64,000 nt of DNA from Arenibacter aquaticus (GTDB taxonomy: Bacteria; Bacteroidota; Bacteroidia; Flavobacteriales; Flavobacteriaceae), in NCBI RefSeq assembly GCF_003957295.1, contig NZ_RQPJ01000002.1, positions 682,001 to 746,000 of the forward strand, read 5' to 3'. Below the pieces are notes generated by a model that searched no databases, was not told the DNA's origin, and was given only the letters and a program-made list of their open reading frames with translations. Position 1 is the first letter of the stretch. Each line of letters begins with the position of its first letter. Positions 1-9,285 of this stretch are shown here, piece after piece. A program made the translations under genes and the position numbers.

Positions 1-48
1 TCATTGGGCCATTGGCATAACCACAGCTATAATTCAGCTTGGCCACAC

Positions 49-147
49 TTAGTTTTTGGAGTTAAAGATTCTTGCCAAAACCAACATTAACACAACAACA
101 ACAACTATGAGCCCCAGTTGCCAAAAACCTACTTTCAAATAATTCAT
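49..147 (-). CDS. possible 32-residue single-pass membrane protein
   Basis: An ATG-initiated frame of 32 codons ends in TAA just downstream of the aldo/keto reductase on the same strand. The product begins MNYLKVGFWQLG and continues into one strongly hydrophobic helix (LIVVVVVLMLVLARIF) with a short polar tail NSKN, as in many tiny membrane proteins. I do not recognise the family. It could be a chance frame near the window edge. The gap to the reductase stop is 16 bases, so co-transcription is possible. Confidence 0.3.
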   Translation of the reverse strand: MNYLKVGFWQLGLIVVVVVLMLVLARIFNSKN

Positions 148-163
148 CAGTGTGTACATAGAA

Positions 164-1204
164 TCAAGGAGCTGGATTTGGAATTTGGTTATGTATGGCT
201 TCTATGCCTTTTAGGACCTCATCACTTAGTGTTAAGTGTATACTATCAATATTCTCTTTTAGTTGTGCCATAGTGGTGGCTCCAATGATATTAGAGGTAA
301 GGAACGGCCTTGAGGTTACAAAAGCAAGCGCCATTTGAGCCAATGATAAATTGTTGGCCTCGGCCAATTCGTAATATTTTTGGGTGGCCTTAACGGCTGT
401 ATCACCACTATACCTATCATAATTGGGAAACAGGGCTATCCTGGATTTTTCTGGCTTATTGCCATCCAGATACTTTCCGCTCAATACGCCAAAAGCCATA
501 GGGGAATACGCCAAGAGTCCCAAGTTTTCACGATGGGAAATCTCTGCTAAACCAACCTCAAAAAGTCTATTTAAAAGACTGTAAGGATTCTGTATGGTAG
601 CCATTCTTGGCAGGCTTGCATGGACCTTGCTTTCCTCCAAGTATCGCATGGCGCCCCAAGGAGTTTCATTGGATATGCCCACATGCCTAATTTTTCCTTC
701 CTTGATAAGGTCTCTCAAAGTTTCCAGGATCTGATGAATATTATCTTCCCAAAAATCGCTTATATCATATTTGTACCCCCTTTTTCCAAAGTAATTGGTA
801 GAACGGTCTGGCCAATGCAACTGGTATAGGTCTATATAATCTGTCTGCAGTCTTTTTAAACTGCCTTCCACGGCTTCGGTAATAGATTCCCTATTTATAC
901 CTGTTGGCCTGATAAATTTTGCCATTTCCGATTTACCCACAATTTTGGAAGCCAAAACTATTTTATCCCGATTTCCACTTTTCTTGAACCAGTTTCCAAT
1001 AATACGTTCCGTATCGGCATAGCGCTCCTTGGTTGCTGGAATAGGATATAATTCTGCGGTGTCAAAGAAGTTCACTCCTTGGTCCAGGGCGTAATCCATT
1101 TGTTGGTGCCCCTCTTCCTCGGTATTCTGTCGGCCCCAGGTCATGGTGCCCAAACATATCTTACTTACTTCTATATCCGTATTTGGGAGGTTTGTGTATT
1201 TCAT
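164..1204 (-). CDS. tas: aldo/keto reductase, Tas family
   Basis: NAD(P)H-dependent aldo/keto reductase of 346 residues, expected to be cytoplasmic and to fold as a TIM barrel. The N-terminal LGTMTWGRQN, the D-TAELYP segment carrying the conserved Asp and catalytic Tyr (about residues 48-53), the SLKRLQTDYIDLYQLHWP stretch and the HVGISNETPWG motif closely follow E. coli Tas. The C-terminal IIGATTMAQLKENIDSIHL is the usual cofactor-binding end. Substrate is not known from sequence; Tas of E. coli was linked to suppression of a tyrosine auxotrophy, but its true substrate is unclear. It reads in the same direction as exonuclease III, 48 bases downstream of that gene. Confidence 0.9.
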   Translation of the reverse strand: MKYTNLPNTDIEVSKICLGTMTWGRQNTEEEGHQQMDYALDQGVNFFDTAELYPIPATKERYADTERIIGNWFKKSGNRDKIVLASKIVGKSEMAKFIRPTGINRESITEAVEGSLKRLQTDYIDLYQLHWPDRSTNYFGKRGYKYDISDFWEDNIHQILETLRDLIKEGKIRHVGISNETPWGAMRYLEESKVHASLPRMATIQNPYSLLNRLFEVGLAEISHRENLGLLAYSPMAFGVLSGKYLDGNKPEKSRIALFPNYDRYSGDTAVKATQKYYELAEANNLSLAQMALAFVTSRPFLTSNIIGATTMAQLKENIDSIHLTLSDEVLKGIEAIHNQIPNPAP

Positions 1205-1252
1205 ATGATACTATCGCTTATGTATTATGGGTCTATGTTAAGGCAATTCATT

Positions 1253-2014
1253 TTATTCCAATTCCACCAGAATGGGACAGTGATCACTATGAACAGCCTG
1301 TGACAAAATTACAGATCGCTTAAGCCTATCCAAGAGTGGTGTGCTCACCAAACCGTAGTCTAAACGCCACCCTTTATTATTGGCGCGTGAATTGGCCCTA
1401 TAGCTCCACCAGGTATAATTGTCCGGCTCTTTATTGAAATGTCTAAAACTATCTATAAATCCGCTGTCCAAGAAATTACCGATCCATTCCCTTTCTACGG
1501 GCAAAAATCCGGACACATTCTTATTTCGCACAGGATCGTGTATATCTATAGCCTGATGACAAATGTTGTAATCCCCACAGATAACCAAATTGGGTTTGGA
1601 TTTCTTTAAATCATCAACATACTCCTGGAAATCGGCCATATATTGCAATTTATGGTCCAACCTAGCTATGTTGGTTCCAGAAGGCAAGTAAAGGCTCATT
1701 ACCGATACCCCATTAAAATCGGCTCGGATATTCCTGCCTTCAAAATCCATATACTCTATTCCGGTCCCAAACTCCACATGGTCCGGTTCCGTTTTGGCAA
1801 GAATGGCCACCCCACTATAGCCCTTCTTTTGAGCGCTGTACCAATAGTGGTGCTTATAGCCCGAAGCTTCAATAAGTGAAAGGTCCAATTGCTCCTTATT
1901 GGCCTTTATTTCCTGTAGGCAGACCACATCCGGATCCACACTTTTTAACCAATCCAAAAAACCCTTGCCCAAGGCGGCCCTTATTCCATTTACATTGTAA
2001 GAAACAATTTTCAT
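1253..2014 (-). CDS. xth: exodeoxyribonuclease III (AP endonuclease)
   Basis: A 253-residue member of the EEP (endonuclease/exonuclease/phosphatase) fold that acts in base excision repair. It cleaves at abasic sites and removes 3' nucleotides. The motifs run in the expected order: N-terminal MKIVSYNVNGIRAA, LQEIKA with the metal-binding Glu near residue 36, the central GDYNICH (Asp and Asn), and the C-terminal HSDHCPI with the catalytic Asp-His. Length fits the family (about 250-270). The substrate-specific WWSYR and WRLDYGL segments are also present. It is distinct from the secreted EEP protein at 17.7 kb, because it has no signal peptide. Confidence 0.95.
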   Translation of the reverse strand: MKIVSYNVNGIRAALGKGFLDWLKSVDPDVVCLQEIKANKEQLDLSLIEASGYKHHYWYSAQKKGYSGVAILAKTEPDHVEFGTGIEYMDFEGRNIRADFNGVSVMSLYLPSGTNIARLDHKLQYMADFQEYVDDLKKSKPNLVICGDYNICHQAIDIHDPVRNKNVSGFLPVEREWIGNFLDSGFIDSFRHFNKEPDNYTWWSYRANSRANNKGWRLDYGLVSTPLLDRLKRSVILSQAVHSDHCPILVELE

Positions 2015-2253
2015 CGCAATCTGCTAGATTTGTAGGTTATGAGAGGTGAAACATTTTCATCTCCAATCCCATTGAGCCCCAGAGGGCTTGTTTAAATAAG
2101 GCCAAAAATAGACAATGTTTTTGTAACTGAAAAAGTCCAGTTAAGGTCGGGACACATATATCCCTGACAGTCACCCTTGTAGTATTATAACCAAAATGAT
2201 GCCCCTGAAACATATGATAATAATCATTATGTTTGCCCCTATATTTACGCACT

Positions 2254-4335
2254 ATGAGAACTACAGGTATTTGTATAGTTTTTTCCTTTCTAGCCCTTTG
2301 CCTCCATGCCCAGGATCCCTCTAAAAATGATAGTATTACCCAACTGGAAGAAATTATCCTATTGGATACCCTTCTCTCCAATACGGATAAAGGCATAATC
2401 CCCACTAAAATAATTGGCCAGAAGGTTTTTCATAACTATAGCCCTGTTGACATGGTTTCTGCCATAAATCAGGTCTCAGGGGTGTATATTCTTTCCGGGG
2501 CCTTGAATACCAATAGGATCACTATTAGAGGTGTTGGGGCCAGGACCCTATACGGAACGGATAAATTACGACTCTACTACAACAACATACCTATCACCAA
2601 TGGGTCTGGATTCTCTACTATTGAAGCCTACGATTTGGAAAACCTAAGTTCCGTTGAGGTCATAAAAGGCCCCAAGGCAACTGGATACGGAACTAATCTA
2701 GGAGGGGCTATTTTATTGAATTCCAAACAGCCTATGGCCGGGTCTACTTATTTTAGGAATAACTTCACCTTTGGTTCATACGGATTATTGAAGAACAATT
2801 TTGTTTTTAGCCATAATGAGGACAAACTATCCCTTAACCTGCAACACGGGTATTTGGAGCAGGATGGTTACAGGGAAAACAATGCGTTTAAACGAAACGG
2901 AATTCTATTGGATGTAAACTATAGTCTTGGCCCCAAGACCAATATTGGCTTACTAGTCAATCATATAGATTACATTGCCCAAATAGCTAGCTCATTGGGA
3001 GAAACCGATTTTAAGGAAGATCCAAAACAGGCTGCATTTACTTGGAAGTCCGCAAAAGGCTATGAGGACAATAACTATAGCCTTACCGGACTATCCCTAA
3101 GGCATTCCTTTAGCGAAACATTTAAAAACCAAAGCAGTATTTTTTACACCTATTTGGACCATTACGAACCCAGGCCCTTTGGAATCTTGGACGAATATAC
3201 CCATGGTTTTGGCTTTAGAACCAAATTTATGGGACAATTCATCCTTAACCGCTCATCGTTGGATTATAATTTTGGGGCAGAATTGTACAAGGATGAGTAC
3301 AATTGGGACGAGTTTGAGAATTTATACCGGGAAAATAATGGCGAAGGAAGCCTTGAGGGCGACCAATTTGCCAAAAACAAAGAATTTAGGCGGCAATTCA
3401 ATGCCTTTGGCCATCTTCTTATTCCTATTACCGATGCCTTATCGGCCCAGTTGGGACTAAATATCAACAAGACACTTTATGATTTTAGGGATTTATTCAA
3501 TACCGGCGACGCCAATAAAAGTGCTGAAAGGAATTTTGATGCCATTCTCTTGCCCAGCCTTAACTTGAATTACAACTTATCTAAGGGAAGATCCATTTTT
3601 GCCAATATAAGTCGTGGATTTTCCAATCCTACCCTTGAGGAGACCTTAACTCCCGATGGTGTAATAAACCCCGACATAGCTCAAGAAACAGGTGTTAATT
3701 ATGAAATTGGTTCAAGCTTGTTTTTCTTGGACAACAAATTACACCTAAACCTTGCCCTGTATAGAATGGATATTAAAAATCTATTGGTGGCACAGAGGGT
3801 AGCAGAAGATCAATACATTGGTAAAAATGCAGGGAAGACCAAACACCAAGGACTGGAACTGGAAGCGGAATACCGCTGGGATATATCTCCCAGTGTCAAT
3901 ATAACGCCGTTTCTTAGTTATACCTTTAACGACCACAGCTTTGTTACCTTTGTAGACCAAGAAAACAACTATTCCGGAAACCCTCTGACAGGTGTGCCCA
4001 AACAGCGATTAAATTCTGGTTTCCAAGCACATGTCAACAATCAATTTTACTGGAATACTACCCATCAATTTGTTGGTGAAATCCCATTAACGGATGCCAA
4101 TAGCCTATATAGCGATGCCTTTGGCGTGTTGAATAGCAAAGTTGGGTACAAGAACAAATTGGGCAAAAACATTTCCCTGGATGTGGCCTTTGGCCTTAAC
4201 AACATCCTTAATACGAATTATGCGCAATCTGTTCTCATTAATACCACAGGTTTTGGCGGATCTGAGCCTAGATACTACTACCCAGGTAACAACAGAAACT
4301 ACTACGGCAGTCTTAGGTTGGGGTATAGTTTGTAA
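2254..4335 (+). CDS. TonB-dependent outer-membrane receptor
   Basis: Outer-membrane TonB-dependent receptor of about 693 residues with signal peptide MRTTGICIVFSFLALCLHAQ. The plug domain covers roughly residues 50-160 (ITIRGVGARTLYG, VEVIKGPKATGYG, LGGAILLNSK) and a 22-strand barrel follows, ending in an aromatic/hydrophobic residue (LRLGYSL). It has no carboxypeptidase-like N-terminal domain and no SusD neighbour, so it resembles siderophore or metal receptors (FecA/FhuA type) more than SusC. A longer frame opens at a TTG at 2233, but the ATG at 2254 starts the signal peptide. A TATGTTTG box at 2228-2235 could be the -7 element; no good -33 TTG was found at the right distance. It has a single-gene arrangement and ends at a bidirectional terminator. 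Confidence 0.9.
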   Translation: MRTTGICIVFSFLALCLHAQDPSKNDSITQLEEIILLDTLLSNTDKGIIPTKIIGQKVFHNYSPVDMVSAINQVSGVYILSGALNTNRITIRGVGARTLYGTDKLRLYYNNIPITNGSGFSTIEAYDLENLSSVEVIKGPKATGYGTNLGGAILLNSKQPMAGSTYFRNNFTFGSYGLLKNNFVFSHNEDKLSLNLQHGYLEQDGYRENNAFKRNGILLDVNYSLGPKTNIGLLVNHIDYIAQIASSLGETDFKEDPKQAAFTWKSAKGYEDNNYSLTGLSLRHSFSETFKNQSSIFYTYLDHYEPRPFGILDEYTHGFGFRTKFMGQFILNRSSLDYNFGAELYKDEYNWDEFENLYRENNGEGSLEGDQFAKNKEFRRQFNAFGHLLIPITDALSAQLGLNINKTLYDFRDLFNTGDANKSAERNFDAILLPSLNLNYNLSKGRSIFANISRGFSNPTLEETLTPDGVINPDIAQETGVNYEIGSSLFFLDNKLHLNLALYRMDIKNLLVAQRVAEDQYIGKNAGKTKHQGLELEAEYRWDISPSVNITPFLSYTFNDHSFVTFVDQENNYSGNPLTGVPKQRLNSGFQAHVNNQFYWNTTHQFVGEIPLTDANSLYSDAFGVLNSKVGYKNKLGKNISLDVAFGLNNILNTNYAQSVLINTTGFGGSEPRYYYPGNNRNYYGSLRLGYSL

Positions 4336-4336
4336 C

Positions 4337-4380
4337 AAAAAAAGGTCCGATATAATAGAAATATACCGGACCCTTTATTT
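4337..4380. terminator. bidirectional intrinsic terminator
   Basis: Between the convergent TonB receptor and glyS lies a hairpin with arms GGTCCG (4344-4349) and CGGACC (4367-4372). It is extended by TAT/ATA pairs and flanked by A7 on the left and a T-rich tract on the right, so it can serve both strands. Confidence 0.8.
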
Positions 4381-4394
4381 TTAGTTAAAAAAGA

Positions 4395-5939
4395 TTAGAG
4401 CATACGCTGTAGCCAAGTTTTCATATCTACTTCCTTATGGATAATTCCTTTTAGATCTGCAATGGATACCCGTTCTTGTTCCATAGTATCCCTGTGACGG
4501 ATGGTAACGGTTTTATCCTCCAGCGATTGATGGTCTACCGTAATACAGAAAGGGGTGCCATTGGCATCCTGTCTTCTATATCGCCTTCCTACGGCATCCT
4601 TTTCATCATAGACCACATTAAAATCCCATTTAAGATCGTCTATAATTTCCTGGGCCAATTCTGGCAAGCCGTCTTTTTTTACCAATGGCAATACAGCTGC
4701 CTTGTTTGGGGCCAATACTGCTGGAAGCCTCAATACGGTCCTTGTGGTGTTGTTCTCCAATTTCTCCTCTACCAGTGAATTGGAAAAAACAGCCAAAAAC
4801 ATACGGTCCAGACCAATGGAGGTTTCTACCACATAGGGTACATAGCTCTCATTAAGTTCTGGGTCAAAATACTGTAATTTTTTACCCGAGTGTTTTTCAT
4901 GGCTTCCAAGGTCAAAATCGGTTCTGGAGTGAATCCCTTCCAGTTCTTTAAATCCAAATGGAAATTTAAACTCTATATCTGCGGCGGCATCGGCGTAGTG
5001 GGCCAATTTTTCATGGTCATGGAAACGGTAGTTCCCTTCTCCCATTCCTAGGGACAAATGCCATTTCATCCTATTTTCCTTCCAGCTTTCATACCATTCT
5101 TTTTGGGATCCGGGCCGTATAAAGAATTGCATTTCCATCTGCTCAAACTCCCTTTGCCTAAAAATAAATTGCCTTGCAACAATTTCGTTCCTAAAGGCCT
5201 TACCTACCTGTGCTATACCAAAAGGGATTTTCATTCTTCCCGTTTTTTGAACATTAAGGAAGTTTACAAAAATACCCTGGGCGGTTTCGGGCCTTAGGTA
5301 CAGGTCCATGGCACTATCTGCCGAAGCACCCAATTTGGTCCCGAACATGAGGTTAAATTGTTTTACATCGGTCCAATTCTTTGAACCGGATAAAGGGCAG
5401 GCGATTTCCAATTCCTCTATAAGCTTTTTAACATCGGCCAAATCCTCTTTTTCCAAGGATTGTCCCAGTCGCTTTAAAATGGTATTAATCTTTTCTTGGT
5501 AGCCTACCACCCTAGGGTTGGTAGCCAAGAACTGTTCTTTGTCAAAGGCATCCCCAAATCGCTTGTTGGCCTTGGCGACTTCCTTATCTATCTTTGCTTC
5601 TATTTTGGCGGTATAATCTTCCACCAAAACATCGGCCCGATATCTTTTTTTGGAATCTTTGTTGTCTATTAGTGGATCGTTAAAGGCATCCACGTGTCCA
5701 GAAGCCTTCCATACGGTTGGGTGCATAAATATAGCAGAATCCAGCCCCACGATATTGTCGTTCAGCTGAACCATGGCTTTCCACCAGTACTCCCGGATAT
5801 TCTTTTTTAACTCGGCGCCATTCTGGGCATAGTCGTATACGGCACTTAGACCGTCATAAATTTCGCTGGACTGGAAAACGTATCCATATTCCTTTGCATG
5901 CGATATTACCTTTTTAAAATCGTCTTCTTGTTTCACCAT
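4395..5939 (-). CDS. glyS: glycyl-tRNA synthetase (single-chain, class II)
   Basis: Charges tRNA-Gly in translation. The 514-residue length and architecture fit the homodimeric (eukaryote/archaeal-like) GlyRS rather than the alpha2beta2 type. Visible motifs are SSEIYDGLSAVYDY near the N terminus, LRPETAQGIFVNF, the motif 2 loop (FRNEIVARQFIFRQREFEQMEMQFF), IGLDRMFLAVF of motif 3, and the C-terminal anticodon-binding domain beginning LPAVLAPNKAAVLPL. A TATTTTTG box lies on the minus strand at 5944-5951, just ahead of the ATG, so the leader would be very short. No operon partner is seen. Confidence 0.96.
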   Translation of the reverse strand: MVKQEDDFKKVISHAKEYGYVFQSSEIYDGLSAVYDYAQNGAELKKNIREYWWKAMVQLNDNIVGLDSAIFMHPTVWKASGHVDAFNDPLIDNKDSKKRYRADVLVEDYTAKIEAKIDKEVAKANKRFGDAFDKEQFLATNPRVVGYQEKINTILKRLGQSLEKEDLADVKKLIEELEIACPLSGSKNWTDVKQFNLMFGTKLGASADSAMDLYLRPETAQGIFVNFLNVQKTGRMKIPFGIAQVGKAFRNEIVARQFIFRQREFEQMEMQFFIRPGSQKEWYESWKENRMKWHLSLGMGEGNYRFHDHEKLAHYADAAADIEFKFPFGFKELEGIHSRTDFDLGSHEKHSGKKLQYFDPELNESYVPYVVETSIGLDRMFLAVFSNSLVEEKLENNTTRTVLRLPAVLAPNKAAVLPLVKKDGLPELAQEIIDDLKWDFNVVYDEKDAVGRRYRRQDANGTPFCITVDHQSLEDKTVTIRHRDTMEQERVSIADLKGIIHKEVDMKTWLQRML

Positions 5940-5976
5940 TTGGCAAAAATATAATATTAGCTTAAAAGGTAGAGGT

Positions 5977-6873
5977 TTATTTTAACTGAAATTCTGAAGT
6001 TGCCAATAATTTTTCGTTCTCAAATACATTTAGGGTGTACATTCCATCCTCCAAAGACCCCTCAGGCACGGTAATAGCATCACAAACGCTAAATTCCTCG
6101 CCCATAAATACGAGTTCTACCCGCTTGCTGTAGACATTGCCATTGACAGATATGGTATTGGCATTATCTTCAATAACCCCCATATTGGGATCTAAAAATT
6201 GAAAATATATTACGCGCTCCTCATTTTGGGAATTGGGATTACCTAAAATAGTTACACAGCCCCTAAGCTTTGAGATGATATTGGCCTTATTGGTCTTAAT
6301 ATGTTTCCCGCTACGGAACCTAAACCCACTGCCTTCGGAACCTTCCATCTTCAGGTAGCTTTTGGTCTTGAGTTCCTGACTAAGCTCTCTGTTCTTTTTT
6401 CGCAACAGAGCTTCGGCCTCTGCCAGGGAACTGCTTTTGCCCCGGAGCTCTTCAATCATTTTTTTGGTCTCCTCGTACTTATTACCAAGAAGCATATTGT
6501 TGTATTTCAAGAAATTGTTCTTCAATTTTAGGCTGTCATTCTTGGCCTCCAACTTTCTAAGTTCCGTTTTGTACTCCTTGAGTTTTTCAACAGTGAAATT
6601 CAATCTGCCCACAGAATCCAATAATTGCTGTACGCGATACCTGGAATCTTGCAGTTCAATCTCGTTGACCTCATTAAGGGCTGACAATCGGTCTACGTCA
6701 GATTTCATCAGGGTAAGGTCCTTTACCAACAGTTCTTTCTCCTGTTCCAGGAAGCTTATCCTACTTTTAGATTGTGCATAACTATAATAAAAGGCAATAA
6801 GAATACCCAATATAATGGCTGCCAAAGCGGCAAGTATTATCTTATAATTAAATTTATTATCTTCAATATCCAT
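5977..6873 (-). CDS. membrane-anchored coiled-coil protein of unknown function
   Basis: Unrecognised 298-residue protein. Residues about 10-32 form one transmembrane helix (IILAALAAIILGILIAFYY). Residues about 38-170 are a long heptad-rich coiled coil full of Glu, Lys and Leu. A compact C-terminal beta domain (about 195-298) contains RGCVTILGNP, VIYFQFLDPNMG and DGMYTLNVFENEKLLATSEF. Similar proteins in Flavobacteriia are sometimes mislabelled as chromosome-partitioning proteins; nothing here supports that. The topology suggests an inner-membrane anchor with a periplasmic rod and sensor or scaffold domain. It is divergent from the ComF gene with only 43 bases between the starts. Confidence 0.75.
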   Translation of the reverse strand: MDIEDNKFNYKIILAALAAIILGILIAFYYSYAQSKSRISFLEQEKELLVKDLTLMKSDVDRLSALNEVNEIELQDSRYRVQQLLDSVGRLNFTVEKLKEYKTELRKLEAKNDSLKLKNNFLKYNNMLLGNKYEETKKMIEELRGKSSSLAEAEALLRKKNRELSQELKTKSYLKMEGSEGSGFRFRSGKHIKTNKANIISKLRGCVTILGNPNSQNEERVIYFQFLDPNMGVIEDNANTISVNGNVYSKRVELVFMGEEFSVCDAITVPEGSLEDGMYTLNVFENEKLLATSEFQLK

Positions 6874-6916
6874 CTAAAAGCATGCGTATTAAGTAGGTTA
6901 ACTGTAACAAAAATCC

Positions 6917-7618
6917 GTGTATTACAAGATTTCAAATATACTAAATGATATAAATACCATCCTTGTACCTCCCCAGTGTTTTGGATGTAATGCACTTTTA
7001 TCTAGAGGAGAAGTACACATATGTACCGTTTGTCGCAATCAACTGCCACTCACCGAATATAACTTTAACGCAGAAAACAGTGTTGACCGTATATTTTATG
7101 GTAGAATTAACATAATTAAAGCCAGTTCTTTCCTGTTTTTTACCAAAAAAGGCATAGTAAAGAACCTTATACACTACCTTAAATATAAAAATCAGGAGCA
7201 AATAGGATTATTCTTGGGCAACTGGTATGGTCACCTCTTACATCAAAACAATTTCTTGACCAATATAGATTTAGTTGTCCCCGTACCTTTGCACCGCAAA
7301 AAGCTCAGAAAAAGGGGCTATAACCAAGTGGCCTTATTTGCTAAAACAGTTGCCGACCATATAAAGGCTGAATATCGGGACGATATACTTCTTAAGACAG
7401 CCAATACAAGAACCCAAACCCAAAAATCCAGATTATTAAGATGGCAGAATAAGCAGGCCCTCTACATACTGTCCGATCCTATGTTGCTGGCCCATAAAAA
7501 TGTGCTCCTAATAGATGATGTTATTACCACTGGGGCCACAATGGAAGCCTGTGCTACCGCCATATCCCAATCCCCAGGGGCAAATATCTATCTTGCCTCT
7601 ATCGCCATTGTCCCTTAA
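6917..7618 (+). CDS. ComF-family phosphoribosyltransferase-like protein
   Basis: ComF/GntX family protein of 233 residues, related to factors needed for DNA uptake in naturally competent bacteria. The N terminus carries a zinc-type four-cysteine cluster (CFGC near residue 22 and CTVC about 15 residues later). The C terminus is a type I phosphoribosyltransferase domain with the PRPP loop VLLIDDVITTGATMEAC (about residues 196-212) and the HRKKLRKRGYNQ segment. The start is GTG at 6917; no in-frame ATG lies nearby. Other competence genes are not visible in the window, so a role in DNA uptake is inferred from family only. Confidence 0.85.
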   Translation: MYYKISNILNDINTILVPPQCFGCNALLSRGEVHICTVCRNQLPLTEYNFNAENSVDRIFYGRINIIKASSFLFFTKKGIVKNLIHYLKYKNQEQIGLFLGNWYGHLLHQNNFLTNIDLVVPVPLHRKKLRKRGYNQVALFAKTVADHIKAEYRDDILLKTANTRTQTQKSRLLRWQNKQALYILSDPMLLAHKNVLLIDDVITTGATMEACATAISQSPGANIYLASIAIVP

Positions 7619-7671
7619 TTTTACCATTCTACAAATTAGTTGTTTCTTTGTTGAATATTTTCATAATTGCT

Positions 7672-9285
7672 ATGATTCAACGCTTTTTAGGGATATTATT
7701 TTTGGCCATAACGGTCTCCGCCCTGGTACAGTGTGCCCGTAGGGGCACTCCCAGTGGGGGTCCCAAGGATATCTCCCCACCCGTTCTGGTAAAGGCAGAA
7801 CCGGAAAATATGTCCATAAATTTCAAGTCGAACAAGATTAGATTATATTTTGACGAATACGTAAAATTAAAGGATATAGACAAACAGCTCATTGTCTCCC
7901 CTCCTTTAAAATACACCCCATTAATTACCCCACAGGGGTCGGCCAACAAGTTTGTTGAAATCATCTTAAAGGATACTTTAAAGGAAAATACCACCTACAC
8001 CTTTAATTTTGGACAGAGTATAATTGACAATAATGAAGGAAATCCCAGTTCTTATTTAACCTATGTTTTTTCTACTGGTGATTATATAGATTCCCTAAAG
8101 GTATCCGGGGTGGTAAAGGATGCGTTTAACAAAGATGCAGATACGTTTATTAGCGTTATGCTCTACGAGATAGATAGCACTTATACGGATTCTACCATCT
8201 ATAGGCAGCCTCCAAATTATATCACCAATACCCTGGATAGCACTACAATTTTTCATTTAAAAAACCTTAAGGAAGGTAGGTACGCCCTTTTTGGGGTAAA
8301 GGACGAGGCTAAAAACAATGTTTTTGACCAAAGGGCCGATAAAATAGCCTTTATAAAGGACACGGTATCCCTGCCTACCGATTCTATTTATCTGCTGACC
8401 ATGTTCAAGGAAAAACCGGACTACAGTATTTCGGTGCCTAATTTTGCAGCTAGTAACAAGATAATTTTTGGGTATCAGGGCAATGCCAATGATATTGTTA
8501 TAGAAACCCTTTCCACCCTGCCCGATACCGTTAAAACTGTAATCCTAAAAGAGCGTGAAAAGGATACCTTAAACTATTGGTTTACTCCTTTTGAGGCCGA
8601 TTCATTGATTTTTACCGTTACCAATACCAAGGAGGCAGTAATAGATACTTTTTCGGTTAAAACCAAAAAAGCCGCTATGGACAGCTTGGTCCTACAAGCC
8701 AATCAGCGTGGAAGCTTAACATTTGGGCTGCCTTTTTTCATTGGGTCCAATACGCCACTTACCAAGATAGATAGTGCCAAAGTATCCCTGATACGTAAGG
8801 ATTCCAGCCTTGTAGATTTTGATATGACCTTGGACAGCTTGGACAACAAAATTGATTTTGATTTTGAGGTAGAGCCGAACGAGAATTATGTTTTGGATCT
8901 TCTCCCAGGGGCAGTGGAAGATTTTTTTGGTATGGAAAACGATACGCTGTCTTACAAACTATCAACCAAGAGTTATGCAGATTTTGGCAATTTGAGCCTT
9001 ACTTTGGAAGGGCCTGCCCGCTACCCCATAATTGTTCAAATGACCGATGAAAAAGGGGTGACCAAAAAAGAATTATATGCTACCGAACCCAGAGTGTTTG
9101 AATTCACTAATATTGAACCCTCCAAATACCTGATCCGTGTAATCTATGATGACAATGGCAACCAAAAGTGGGATACGGGGAACTATCTGCAAGGCATACA
9201 GCCAGAAAAAGTAAGTTATTACCCCAATACAGTGGAAGTAAGGGCCAACTGGGAACTGGATCAGACCTTTATTCTTTTAGACTAA
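7672..9285 (+). CDS. Ig-like domain lipoprotein (SbsA Ig-like type)
   Basis: Surface or periplasmic lipoprotein of about 537 residues. The N terminus MIQRFLGILFLAITVSALVQ ends at a lipobox-like Cys (VQC-ARRGTPSGGPKD). An N-terminal bacterial Ig-like (Big_5) domain follows (DISPPVLVKAEPENMSINF, IRLYFDEYV, ENTTYTFNFGQSIIDNNEGNPSSYLTYVFSTG). The middle and C-terminal parts are beta-sandwich repeats, ending with a PEP-like DDNGNQKWDTGNY segment. I chose the ATG at 7672 because it starts the signal peptide; an in-frame TTG lies at 7648. Its last 17 bases overlap the convergent nitrilase gene. The precise role is unknown. Confidence 0.8.
   Translation: MIQRFLGILFLAITVSALVQCARRGTPSGGPKDISPPVLVKAEPENMSINFKSNKIRLYFDEYVKLKDIDKQLIVSPPLKYTPLITPQGSANKFVEIILKDTLKENTTYTFNFGQSIIDNNEGNPSSYLTYVFSTGDYIDSLKVSGVVKDAFNKDADTFISVMLYEIDSTYTDSTIYRQPPNYITNTLDSTTIFHLKNLKEGRYALFGVKDEAKNNVFDQRADKIAFIKDTVSLPTDSIYLLTMFKEKPDYSISVPNFAASNKIIFGYQGNANDIVIETLSTLPDTVKTVILKEREKDTLNYWFTPFEADSLIFTVTNTKEAVIDTFSVKTKKAAMDSLVLQANQRGSLTFGLPFFIGSNTPLTKIDSAKVSLIRKDSSLVDFDMTLDSLDNKIDFDFEVEPNENYVLDLLPGAVEDFFGMENDTLSYKLSTKSYADFGNLSLTLEGPARYPIIVQMTDEKGVTKKELYATEPRVFEFTNIEPSKYLIRVIYDDNGNQKWDTGNYLQGIQPEKVSYYPNTVEVRANWELDQTFILLD

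Noticed and set aside
2037-2405. Minus-strand 122-codon frame overlapping the TonB receptor start
   Set aside because: It overlaps the receptor signal peptide region, has no recognisable features and would conflict with the receptor promoter.
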